DNA from: JACCZR01 sp035296565
GTDB taxonomy: Bacteria > Actinomycetota > Thermoleophilia > Solirubrobacterales > Thermoleophilaceae
NCBI GenBank assembly: GCA_035296565.1
Contig: DATHAQ010000025.1
Location: forward strand, 1-37,545
Direction of reading: 5' to 3'
DNA: 37,545 nt
This document shows, piece by piece, positions 9,065-18,044 of this stretch. Positions within the stretch are counted from its first letter, which is position 1. Every line of letters starts with the position of its first letter. The notes under the pieces are model-generated. The model saw only the letters and a program-made list of their open reading frames with translations. It was not told where the DNA came from and searched no databases. The translations under genes and the position numbers were made by a program.

Positions 9065-9065
<1 letters not shown>
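8358..9065 (-). CDS. livF: Branched-chain amino-acid ABC transporter ATP-binding protein LivF
   Basis: One of the two ATPases powering a LivKHMGF-type importer. The 235 residues show Walker A GSNGAGKST (about 36-44), a Q-loop (ISQSPEGRHCFQRMTV), the ABC signature MSGGEQQMLAIGRAL, Walker B LLLLDEPSMGLAP and the switch His region (ILLVEQNANFAL). The MGLAP extension after Walker B and the short length are typical of LivF. The ATG overlaps the livG stop by one base (TGATG). Confidence 0.95.
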
Positions 9066-9858
<793 letters not shown>

Positions 9859-9862
<4 letters not shown>

Positions 9863-11036
9863 GCGCGCGCCTCGTACAGCGTCTCATCGGTGCCGGTGAC
9901 CTCGGCGAACTCGAGCTTGCGTCTTCGCTCGGGTATGAGGCCCTGCGGCCTCAGCACCATCATGAGCACGAGGATGAAGCCGAAGACCCCGAACGAGACC
10001 TGGCTGAAGGTGAAGTCCAGGCCCAGCGAGTCGAGCACGCTGCGCACCGCTCCGCCGTCGAGCACGTCTGGGATCACGAACACGTTCATGGCGGCCACCA
10101 GCACCGCTCCCAGCACCACTCCCCAGATCGACCCGAGGCCGCCGAGGATGACCATGGCCAGGATGAAGATCGAGAACCCGAACTGGAACTGGTTGGCGTT
10201 CACGCTCTGGAGGTACGGCCCCAGGAAGGCGCCTGAGATCCCCCCGAAGGCTCCCCCCGTCGCGTAGGCCAGCAGCTTGGTGCGCACCAGTGGCACGCCC
10301 ATGCTGGCCGCGGCGACCTCGTCCTCGCGCAGCGCGATCCAGGCCCGGCCCAGGCGGGAGTCGCGCAGGCGGAAGTTCACGAACAGCACCACCAGCGCGA
10401 GCGCGAGCACGGTCCAGAAGTACGGTCTCAGGTTGGTGGCCTGATCGAACTCCTCTAGGAAGGGGAGGTCGATCTGGTCGATAGGGGAGATCGACTGGCG
10501 GCCGTTCGTGAGCTTGTTGTTGGCGAACGGAGTCAGCTCGTCGCCGTTCTGGGCCACGCGACCGATGATCTCCCCGAAGGCGAGGGTCACGATCGCGATG
10601 TAGTCCCCGCGCAGGCGCAGCGTGGGCAGGCCGATGATCGCCCCGGCGATGGCGCAGATCAGGATCGCGCCGATCACCAAAAGCAGGAAGTTGAAGTGGA
10701 TCCCCGCGAGGCTCTGCGGGAACTCGCCCACCCCGATGTGGATGCCGGGGCTGCTGGCCTTCGAGTTCACGTCCGAGAAGTGGTCGGAGGCCCACCAGCC
10801 GGTGACCAGCAGGCCGAACGCGTAGAAGGCCACGAACCCCAGGTCGAGCAGGCCCGCGAAGCCGACGACGAGGTTCAGGCCCAGGGCCATGACCACGTAC
10901 GCCAACACCAGGATCGAGTCGTCCATGATCGAGTCCAGCGGACCGACGAAGAACGGGAACAGCGCAGCGGCGAGGATCACCGTGCCCGCGAGCAGGGGAT
11001 TCGCCCACTTGGAGGTGCGCAGCTCCCGCAGCCCGC

Positions 11037-11040
<4 letters not shown>
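9859..11040 (-). CDS. livM: Branched-chain amino-acid ABC transporter permease LivM
   Basis: The larger inner-membrane permease subunit, 393 residues with about ten hydrophobic spans. Family motifs are visible: LGLNLVVGFAGLLDLGFVAFY, LPTLRLRGDYIAIVTLAFGEI, the EAA-like coupling loop RAWIALREDEVAAASMGV and the C-terminal GFILVLMMVLRPQGLIPERR. The start is a TTG at 11040 that overlaps the livH stop in TTGA. It is supported by GGGAGG four bases upstream and by the immediate hydrophilic lead into the first span. Starting far upstream inside livH would make no sense for the family. Confidence 0.92.
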
Positions 11041-12101
<1,061 letters not shown>

Positions 12102-12126
12102 TCGCTGGGCGGGAGCCTATGAGCGA

Positions 12127-12158
12127 ACGGGGACGGACTCTCTCGAGCCCGTCCCCGT
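12127..12158 (-). terminator. Strong hairpin between livK and livH
   Basis: A perfect 10-bp inverted repeat, ACGGGGACGG at 12127-12136 and CCGTCCCCGT at 12149-12158, with a 12-base loop. No T-run follows on the minus strand. It could be a partial terminator or an mRNA-stabilising element that keeps the binding-protein message more abundant than the permease message. Confidence 0.6.
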
Positions 12159-12174
12159 CCGTCTCGTCAGACGG
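12159..12174 (-). terminator. Second hairpin, just after the livK stop codon
   Basis: CCGTCT and AGACGG form a perfect 6-bp stem around a 4-base loop. It directly abuts the larger hairpin at 12127-12158 and starts four bases after the livK stop codon. Confidence 0.5.
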
Positions 12175-12177
12175 TGC

Positions 12178-13470
12178 CTACTTGGCGGCCTCCTGACCCT
12201 TGATCACCTTCGTGAACGTCGGCTCTCCGTCCTTGATGGAGTAGAGGCCGTAGTCGGTCAGCGACGTGTCTCCGTTCTTGTCGATGGTGTAGGTGCCCAG
12301 CACGCTGTCGCGGTCCTTGGTGTTGTTGACCAGCTGCTTCGCGACCGCTGCGCGGTCGTTGGCCTGACCGCCAACGGCCTTCAGCGTGGCCAGAGCGAGG
12401 CTCATCGTCTCGTAGCCGTAGATGGCGTACGGGTCCGGCGACTTGTCGTTGTAGGTCGCGTCGAAGTCCTCGAAGAACTTGACCGCCTTGACGACCTTGC
12501 GATCCCTGAACTCTTCGAGGCCCAACGTGGCCACTGTGACCTGGGTCCTGTTGCCTACTTCAGTGGGGATGCCGCCCTTCTTCGGGTCGGTGAATGACGC
12601 CTCGGCCACGCCGTCGGGGCCATAGAGCTTCGCCGTCTTGTTCGCGGCGGCCACGTCCTTGAACACCTGGACGTAGTTCTCACCGGTCACGCCGGAGCCC
12701 ACGAAGCAGTCGGCCTTCACCTTTGCGGCCAGAGAGCGGTAGTTCGGCGCGTTCTTGTCCGTGCCGTCGTTGCCCTCGACCGTGATCCCCTGCTCCTTGG
12801 CGGAGGACTCGATGTTCTTCGCGAGTCCGGCGCCGTAGGTCGTCTTGTCGTTGAAGATGTGGAGGCTCTTGCAGCCGTCCTCCTTCATCGTCGTGACGAG
12901 GGCCGCACCCTGGATGTCGTCCTTGGGGACCACCCGAGCGTAGGTGCGGGTCTTCTTCGGGTAGTACTTCTGTGGCTCGCCCGGCTCTGTGCCCGGCGGC
13001 TGCGCCACGGTCAGCCCCACGTAGGTGTTCGACGGGCTGATCTGGGGGATGCCGGCCTTGTTCAGGATCGGGATCGAGACCTTGGATCCCCCGGAGTTGA
13101 ACTCCCCGAGGTAGAAGATCGTCGTCTTGTCCTGGACGGCCTTGCGGGCGTTCTGCGCGGTCTGGCCCTCGTCCGCGGTACCGGGGTTCTGAGCGGTGGA
13201 GTCGTCCAGCGAGATGTACTTGAGGTTGAACTTGCCCACCTTGTTGCCGGCCTGCTTGAGCGCCAGCTTCTCACCGTTGATGACCGCCTCCGACTGCTCC
13301 TTGGAGGTTCCCTGAAGGGGCAGGCTCGAGTAGATCGTCAGGTTGTTGCCCTGAACGGTCGTACCGCCGCCGCCTCCTCCGCCGCCGCCGTCGTCATCAC
13401 TGCCGCAGGCGCTGGCGCCCAGGGCAAGGAGTCCGAGGAGACAGCCCAGCACTGTCAACCTGATTCGCAA
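12178..13470 (-). CDS. livK: Branched-chain amino-acid ABC transporter substrate-binding lipoprotein
   Basis: The extracytoplasmic solute receptor, 430 residues. The N-terminus is a lipoprotein signal peptide with lipobox GASAC (Cys 22), followed by a flexible linker GSDDD and a run of nine glycines. The mature part begins NNLTIYSSLPLQG and has the type I periplasmic-binding fold of LivK proteins (ISPSNTY, TTYGAGLAKNIESSAKEQGI, AIYGYETMSLAL). The ligand is probably an amino acid or small amide, but the family has other ligands. The TTG start is decided by AGGAGGG four bases upstream and by the signal peptide. It is first in its cluster. Confidence 0.93.
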   Translation of the reverse strand: MRIRLTVLGCLLGLLALGASACGSDDDGGGGGGGGGTTVQGNNLTIYSSLPLQGTSKEQSEAVINGEKLALKQAGNKVGKFNLKYISLDDSTAQNPGTADEGQTAQNARKAVQDKTTIFYLGEFNSGGSKVSIPILNKAGIPQISPSNTYVGLTVAQPPGTEPGEPQKYYPKKTRTYARVVPKDDIQGAALVTTMKEDGCKSLHIFNDKTTYGAGLAKNIESSAKEQGITVEGNDGTDKNAPNYRSLAAKVKADCFVGSGVTGENYVQVFKDVAAANKTAKLYGPDGVAEASFTDPKKGGIPTEVGNRTQVTVATLGLEEFRDRKVVKAVKFFEDFDATYNDKSPDPYAIYGYETMSLALATLKAVGGQANDRAAVAKQLVNNTKDRDSVLGTYTIDKNGDTSLTDYGLYSIKDGEPTFTKVIKGQEAAK

Positions 13471-13474
13471 CTTT

Positions 13475-13481
13475 CCCTCCT
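13475..13481 (-). promoter_or_regulatory. Strong ribosome binding site of livK
   Basis: AGGAGGG lies four bases before the TTG start and decides that unusual start codon. It is one of only a few strong Shine-Dalgarno sequences in the window. Confidence 0.8.
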
Positions 13482-13508
13482 AGCTCGTTCCTGCTGGGAC
13501 AACCGGGC

Positions 13509-13514
13509 ATCCTA
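13509..13514 (-). promoter_or_regulatory. Possible -10 box of livK
   Basis: TAGGAT fits TANNNT and lies 38 bases before the livK start, leaving a short leader with the strong ribosome binding site. No clear -35 box is seen. Confidence 0.4.
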
Positions 13515-13536
13515 TTCCGTTCGTCCGCGCCAGGAG

Positions 13537-13542
13537 TAGATT
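13537..13542 (+). promoter_or_regulatory. Putative -10 box of the phosphofructokinase gene
   Basis: TAGATT fits TANNNT and ends six bases before the GTG at 13549, with no ribosome binding site between. This suggests a leaderless message. Confidence 0.6.
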
Positions 13543-13548
13543 GGCCCG

Positions 13549-14580
13549 GTGCGAGTCGGAGTCCTGACTGGCGGCGGCGACTGCCCGGGGCTCAACGCCG
13601 CCATCCGCGCCATCGTCCGCAAGGGGGTCGACCACCACGGCCACGCGCTGGTGGGCTTCCGCGACGGCTGGCGGGGGCCGTTGGAGAACCAGCACGTGGA
13701 GCTCAACATCGAGTCCACGCGCGGCATCCTGCCCCGCGGAGGGACCATCCTCGGCACCTCGCTCACCAACCCGTTCAAGCGCGACGACGGGCCGGAGCGC
13801 GTCAAGGCCAATCTCGCCGGCCTGCACGTGAACGGGCTGATCGCGATCGGCGGGGAGGACACCCTGGGCGCGGCGGCACGCCTTCACGACGAGCACGACG
13901 TTCCCGTGGTCGGGGTGCCCAAGACGATCGACAACGACCTGGGCGCGACCGACCGCACCTTCGGCTTCGACACCGCGTTGCACGTGGCCACCGAGGCCAT
14001 CGACCGCCTCCACACCACCGCCGAGAGCCACAACCGGGTGATGGTCGTGGAGGTCATGGGCCGCCACGCGGGCTGGATCGCCCTGCACTCGGGCCTGGCG
14101 GGGGGCGCCGACGTGATCCTCATTCCCGAGCGCCCCTTCGACGTAGACGAGGTCTGCCGGCTGATCTCACGCCGGCACTCGCGCGGGCGGTCGTTCTCGA
14201 TCGTCGTCGTGGCCGAGGGAGCGCTGCCGCGGGAGGGGACGATGGACACGGCCAGCGCCGGCACCGACGAGTTCGGCCACGAGCGCCTGGGCGGCATCGG
14301 CCAGCGCCTCGAGCGCGAGATCGAGGCGCGGACGGGCTACGAGACCCGGGCCACGGTGCTGGGCCACACCCAGCGCGGCGGCACCCCGACCGCCTTCGAC
14401 CGCGTCCTGGCCACCCGCGTCGGGATCGCGGCCATCGACGCGGTCAGCGAGGGCCGCTGGGGCATGATGGCCGCTCTGCGCGGCAACGCCGTGGAGATGG
14501 TGCCCATCCGCGACGCGGTGGCCGAGCTGCGCACGGTCCCCGACCGCGACTTCGACGTGGCCGAGACCTTCTTCGGCTGA
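13549..14580 (+). CDS. pfp: 6-phosphofructokinase, probably pyrophosphate-dependent
   Basis: Phosphorylates fructose 6-phosphate in glycolysis. The 343 residues are of PfkA-superfamily type: GGGDCPGLNAAIR (8-20), GGEDTLG (101-107), catalytic KTIDND (125-130), VEVMGRHAGWIALHSGLAGG, and a late GHTQRGGTPTAFDRVLA. Two positions that separate the phosphoryl donors are of the pyrophosphate type: Asp104 instead of Gly, and Lys125 before TIDND. ATP-using actinomycete enzymes that carry the Lys keep Gly at 104, so Asp104 is the telling residue. The pattern resembles the pyrophosphate enzyme of Amycolatopsis methanolica as I remember it. If so, the step is reversible and could serve gluconeogenesis too. 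The GTG start follows TAGATT by six bases. Confidence 0.88.
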   Translation: MRVGVLTGGGDCPGLNAAIRAIVRKGVDHHGHALVGFRDGWRGPLENQHVELNIESTRGILPRGGTILGTSLTNPFKRDDGPERVKANLAGLHVNGLIAIGGEDTLGAAARLHDEHDVPVVGVPKTIDNDLGATDRTFGFDTALHVATEAIDRLHTTAESHNRVMVVEVMGRHAGWIALHSGLAGGADVILIPERPFDVDEVCRLISRRHSRGRSFSIVVVAEGALPREGTMDTASAGTDEFGHERLGGIGQRLEREIEARTGYETRATVLGHTQRGGTPTAFDRVLATRVGIAAIDAVSEGRWGMMAALRGNAVEMVPIRDAVAELRTVPDRDFDVAETFFG

Positions 14581-14616
14581 GCGGGTTGCGACGCAGCTGA
14601 GGGGCTTCCGGCCCGC

Positions 14617-14832
14617 TCAGGAGCCGGGCGCCGCCGGCGGCCCGAGGCGGTCGCCGGCGTCCACGCGGTCACGCCCCAGCCACTGGTTCAGGTAGGGAAG
14701 CGTGATCCGCACGGCGGCGGCCGCGACCACCATGAGGACGGTCAGCAGGAAGACGTCGAAGGCCTTCAGCCCGAAGGCCCAGCCGGCCACCCATATGACG
14801 AGTCCGACGGTGAAGGTGATCAGGACGATCAC
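14617..14832 (-). CDS. Small two-span membrane protein, unknown function
   Basis: A 71-residue protein: two membrane helices, about residues 1-22 (VIVLITFTVGLVIWVAGWAF) and 26-46 (FDVFLLTVLMVVAAAAVRI), then a soluble tail YLNQWLGRDRVDAGD. I recognise no family. The GTG overlaps the stop of the SnoaL-like gene in GTGA, and the hydrophobic stretch begins at the very first codon, which supports this start. It ends 36 bases from the convergent phosphofructokinase gene; only a loose GCGGG/CCCGC inverted repeat is visible in that gap. Confidence 0.6.
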   Translation of the reverse strand: MIVLITFTVGLVIWVAGWAFGLKAFDVFLLTVLMVVAAAAVRITLPYLNQWLGRDRVDAGDRLGPPAAPGS

Positions 14833-15374
14833 CGCGAGCCCCGCCTGTCGGCGACCGTGCGCTTGACCTTGTTGACGGCGTTGAACGCCGTCTTGAGCGC
14901 CTTCTCGGGGCCGGAGTCCTGGGGCGGCAGCAGCCCCAGCTGGCGCATGAAGGCCGCGCCGTCGTAGTAGGCGGTGTTCTTGAGGATGCGGTCGTCCTCG
15001 ATGTCCAGGAGGTCCAGGCCCCGCAGCTCCAGGCGGCCGCCGGTGGCCTCGACGCCCTCGAAGGGGGCGCCGGTGAAGGTCCCCACCGTGCGCCACTCGA
15101 CCGCGGCCTGGCGATCGGAGGCGACCACGTTGTGCACGGTGGTCTCGGCGTCTGGGAGCGCGGCGAACAGCCTGGCGAAGAACTCGCGCACCTCGCCGGG
15201 GCCGCGCATCACCCGGAGCGGGACGATGTCCTCCACCCCGTCCTCGCTCCAGCAGGCGGCCATGGCGTCCGGGTCGCGCGCCTGGAGCGCGGCGAAGTAG
15301 CGCCGGGCGGTCTCCTCGACCTGCTTGCGCTTGGGGGGCTTGCGCCTGGGCTTCGCGGTGGTCTCGGCCTCCAC
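14829..15374 (-). CDS. SnoaL-like / NTF2-fold protein
   Basis: A 181-residue protein with a basic N-terminus (KPRRKPPKRKQ) followed by an NTF2-like fold of SnoaL type (ETARRYFAALQARDPDAMAA then CWSEDGVEDIVP, FFARLFAALPDAETTVHNVV, VEWRTVGTFTGAPFEG, LLDIEDDRILKNTAYYDG). Family members range from polyketide cyclases to binding or stability proteins; no reaction can be assigned. The GTG at 15374 is preferred to the ATG at 15386, because TATGCT, which contains that ATG, fits a -10 box ending seven bases before the GTG. The C-terminus is basic. It follows trpA by 14 bases but appears to have its own start site. Confidence 0.75.
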   Translation of the reverse strand: MEAETTAKPRRKPPKRKQVEETARRYFAALQARDPDAMAACWSEDGVEDIVPLRVMRGPGEVREFFARLFAALPDAETTVHNVVASDRQAAVEWRTVGTFTGAPFEGVEATGGRLELRGLDLLDIEDDRILKNTAYYDGAAFMRQLGLLPPQDSGPEKALKTAFNAVNKVKRTVADRRGSR

Positions 15375-15381
15375 TGCGGCG

Positions 15382-15387
15382 AGCATA
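15382..15387 (-). promoter_or_regulatory. Putative -10 box of the SnoaL-like gene
   Basis: TATGCT fits TANNNT and ends seven bases before the GTG at 15374. It lies between that GTG and the trpA stop and argues against the ATG inside it being the start. Confidence 0.5.
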
Positions 15388-15388
15388 C

Positions 15389-16165
15389 TCAGGCCAGCGC
15401 GCTCGCTAGCTCGCTCACCAGGTCGCGGACGGCCTCGGCGCCGCCCTCCTCGGCGGCCCGGACCACCCGGCTGCCGACGATCACCCCGTCGGCCAGCTCG
15501 CTCACCGCGCGCGCCTGCTCGGGGCGCGAGATCCCGAAGCCCACGGCCACGGGCAGCTCGGTCGCCGCCCGAACGCCGGCCACCGTCTGCGCCAGGCCGG
15601 GCGGGAGCTCGGCGCGCTCGCCCGTGGTGCCCGTGAGCGAGACCGCGTAGACGAAGCCGCGAGCGTCGGCGCCTACCTCCTCCACGCGCCCGGAGGTCGA
15701 CGTCGGGGCCACCAGCGGAGCCAGGGCCAGCCCCTCGGCGTCGCAGGCCTCGCGCACCGGGGCCGCCTCGTCGTGCGGAAGGTCGGGCACGATGAGGCCC
15801 GCCGCGCCGGCTGCGGCAGCGCGCTGGGCGTAGAGCTCGGGCCCGGCGGCGGCCACCACGTTTGCGTAGACCATCAGCACCACCGGCAGCTGCTCCCCCA
15901 CCGACCGGCAGACGTCGAGGGCCCGCATGGGGGTCGCGCCGGCCTCGAGCGCCGCCGTGCCCGCGGCCTGGATCACCGGGCCGTCGGCCAGGGGGTCGGA
16001 GAAGGGCACTCCCAGCTCGATCAGGTCGGCGCCGGCGTCGACCGCCGCTTTGACCGCCTCGATCGAGGCCTCGTGGCTCGGAAACCCCGACATCAGGTAC
16101 GGCATCAGGGCCGCGGACCTGCCATGGCCGGCGAACGCCTGCGCTATCCGCTCGCGGCCGGTCAC
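15389..16165 (-). CDS. trpA: Tryptophan synthase alpha subunit
   Basis: Cleaves indole-3-glycerol phosphate to indole and glyceraldehyde 3-phosphate and passes indole to TrpB. The 258 residues form a TIM barrel with the hallmark MPYLMSGFPS, the catalytic Glu in LIELGVPFSDP and Asp in LADGPVIQ, and the phosphate-binding VAVGFGISRPEQ. The GTG overlaps the trpB stop in GTGA, giving tight coupling of the two subunits of one enzyme. A longer reading frame upstream lies inside trpB and is not family-like. Confidence 0.97.
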   Translation of the reverse strand: MTGRERIAQAFAGHGRSAALMPYLMSGFPSHEASIEAVKAAVDAGADLIELGVPFSDPLADGPVIQAAGTAALEAGATPMRALDVCRSVGEQLPVVLMVYANVVAAAGPELYAQRAAAAGAAGLIVPDLPHDEAAPVREACDAEGLALAPLVAPTSTSGRVEEVGADARGFVYAVSLTGTTGERAELPPGLAQTVAGVRAATELPVAVGFGISRPEQARAVSELADGVIVGSRVVRAAEEGGAEAVRDLVSELASALA

Positions 16166-17328
16166 TCCGAGAGCGAGAGGACCTCGGCGAGATCCTTGTC
16201 GCCGCGACCCGACAGGGTCAGCAGCTCGAGCCCGCCGGACCCGGGCTGGGACAGCAGCCAGGCGATCGCATGGGCGGGCTCCAGCGCGGGCAGGATGCCC
16301 TCGAGCTCCGCGGTGCGCCGAAAGGCAGCGAGCGCGGCGGCATCCTCGACCGCGACATACCGGACGCGCTCCTCGTCGCGCAGGAAGGCGTGCTCGGGGC
16401 CCGAGCCCGGATAGTCGAGGCCCGCGGAGACCGAGTGAGCCTCGAGGATCTGTCCCTGTTCGTCCTGCAGCACCGCGGACAGGGCCCCGTGCAGGATCCC
16501 CCGCGCCCCGGTGGCCAGCGGCGCCGAGTGCCGGCGCCCCTGAAGCCCCTCGCCCGCGGCCTCGACGCCGATCAGCTCCACCTGCTCGTCGTCCAGGAAG
16601 GCGGTAAAGGTGCCGATGGCGTTCGAGCCCCCGCCCACGCAGGCGATCACCCGGTCGGGCAGGCGGCCGCACAGCTCTAGCACCTGGGCCCGGGCCTCGT
16701 CACCGATCACGCGCTGCAGGTCGCGCACCAGCGCCGGGTAGGGGGCCGGCCCCACCGCCGAGCCGATGACGTAGTGGGTGGTGGCGACGTTGGCCACCCA
16801 GTCCCGGATCGCGGCGCTGACCGCTTCCTTGAGGGTGCGCGCGCCCGCGTCCACCGGAGCGACCTCTGCCCCCAGCAGCTTCATGCGCTCGACGTTGGTC
16901 CGCTGACGGCGCATGTCCTCGGTCCCCATGTAGACCACACACTCCAGGTCGAGCAGGGCGCACGCGGTGGCGCTGGCGACACCGTGCTGGCCCGCCCCGG
17001 TCTCGGCGATGACGCGGCTCTTGCCCATGCGCCGGGCCAGCAGGACCTGGCCGAGGGCGTTGGTGACCTTGTGCGCGCCGGTGTGCAGCAGATCCTCGCG
17101 CTTGAGCAGCACGGTGGCGCCGACCTCCTCGCTCAGCCGCGGGGCACGGTAGAGGGGGGTCGGGCGGCCGGCGTAGTCGCTCAGGAGGGTGTCGAGCTCG
17201 GCCTTGAACTGCGGGTCGGTGCGCGCGGCGGCCCACTCGCGCTCCAGCTCGTCGAGCGCCGGGATCAGCGTCTCGGGGACGTAGCGCCCGCCGTAGGGGC
17301 CGAAGCGCCGCTCGACGGCGGCGCTCAT
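16162..17328 (-). CDS. trpB: Tryptophan synthase beta subunit
   Basis: Condenses indole and serine to tryptophan with pyridoxal phosphate. The 388 residues begin with FGPYGGRYVPETLIPALDEL, normal for TrpB1. The PLP lysine is in LHTGAHKVTNALGQ (about residue 83), preceded by KREDLLHTG. The active-site Glu is in AETGAGQHGVA and the phosphate-binding loop is CVGGGSNAIG. FSxxE-type late motifs such as DYPGSGPEHAFL are present. The ATG overlaps the trpF stop in ATGA. Confidence 0.98.
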   Translation of the reverse strand: MSAAVERRFGPYGGRYVPETLIPALDELEREWAAARTDPQFKAELDTLLSDYAGRPTPLYRAPRLSEEVGATVLLKREDLLHTGAHKVTNALGQVLLARRMGKSRVIAETGAGQHGVASATACALLDLECVVYMGTEDMRRQRTNVERMKLLGAEVAPVDAGARTLKEAVSAAIRDWVANVATTHYVIGSAVGPAPYPALVRDLQRVIGDEARAQVLELCGRLPDRVIACVGGGSNAIGTFTAFLDDEQVELIGVEAAGEGLQGRRHSAPLATGARGILHGALSAVLQDEQGQILEAHSVSAGLDYPGSGPEHAFLRDEERVRYVAVEDAAALAAFRRTAELEGILPALEPAHAIAWLLSQPGSGGLELLTLSGRGDKDLAEVLSLSE

Positions 17329-18011
17329 AGGGGGGCCGAGCGGCGCTGCTCGGCCGGCGCTCCGGCGCTCGCCGCGACCGGAGAGGAGTCGCCCGCCTCG
17401 ACCGCCCGGAAGAAGGCCTTCAGCCGGGCGGAGTCCTTCACGCCGGGCGAGGCCTCGGTGCCGCTGGCCGAGTCCACGGCGAAGGGGCGGACCGCGGCGA
17501 TCGCCTCACCCACGTTGTCGGGGTCCAGGCCGCCCGAGAGCACCAGCGGCGCCGGCCCGCGGTGGCGCCGCGCCAGCTCCCAGTTGAAGCTCTGCCCCGT
17601 GCCGCCGCGGCGGCCCTCGACGTGGGCGTCGAGCATGTGGAAGTCGGTGGGGAAAGCGCGCAGGCCTTCGACCGAGGCCGCGTCGCGCACACTCACGGCC
17701 TTCATCACCCGGCAGCCGGTGCGCCGGGCCGCCTCGCGGCAGTAGGCCGGGCCCTCGTCGCCGTGCAGCTGGAGCAGGGTCAGCGCGCAGCGGTCGGCCA
17801 GGGCGGCGACCTCGTCCAGGGTCGCGTTCACGAACACCCCGGTCAGCTCGGCCTCGCGCTTCAGCGTCTGGCCGATCTCCTCGGCCGCCTCGGGGGGACA
17901 CGAGCGCGGGCTCTGCGGCCAGAAGATCATGCCCAGCGCCCACGCGCCGAGCCGCACCGCCTCCTCGGCGTCCTCGCGCCGCGTTATGCCACAGACCTTG
18001 ACCTGGGTCAC
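17325..18011 (-). CDS. trpF: Phosphoribosylanthranilate isomerase
   Basis: Catalyses the Amadori step of tryptophan synthesis. The 228-residue TIM barrel has the catalytic Cys in VKVCGITRREDA (residue 7), LGMIFWPQSPR, LLQLHGDEG, the catalytic Asp in LDAHVEGRRGGTG and PLVLSGGLDPDNV. The C-terminal 20 residues (SSPVAASAGAPAEQRRSAPL) are an extra low-complexity tail. The GTG start follows TACCCT by six bases with no ribosome binding site, so trpF appears to begin a new, leaderless transcription unit trpFBA, although it follows htrA by only 33 bases. Confidence 0.96.
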   Translation of the reverse strand: MTQVKVCGITRREDAEEAVRLGAWALGMIFWPQSPRSCPPEAAEEIGQTLKREAELTGVFVNATLDEVAALADRCALTLLQLHGDEGPAYCREAARRTGCRVMKAVSVRDAASVEGLRAFPTDFHMLDAHVEGRRGGTGQSFNWELARRHRGPAPLVLSGGLDPDNVGEAIAAVRPFAVDSASGTEASPGVKDSARLKAFFRAVEAGDSSPVAASAGAPAEQRRSAPL

Positions 18012-18017
18012 GGTCTG

Positions 18018-18023
18018 AGGGTA
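18018..18023 (-). promoter_or_regulatory. Putative -10 box of trpFBA
   Basis: TACCCT fits TANNNT and ends six bases before the GTG of trpF. It implies that the trpFBA genes do not depend only on read-through from the genes in front. Confidence 0.55.
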
Positions 18024-18044
18024 CGCCGGACGAGCGCCGGCGCG

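Noticed and set aside
13364..13390. Run of GCC/GGC-type triplets in livK, looking like a simple repeat
   Set aside because: It encodes the glycine linker after the lipobox cysteine, normal for actinobacterial binding proteins.
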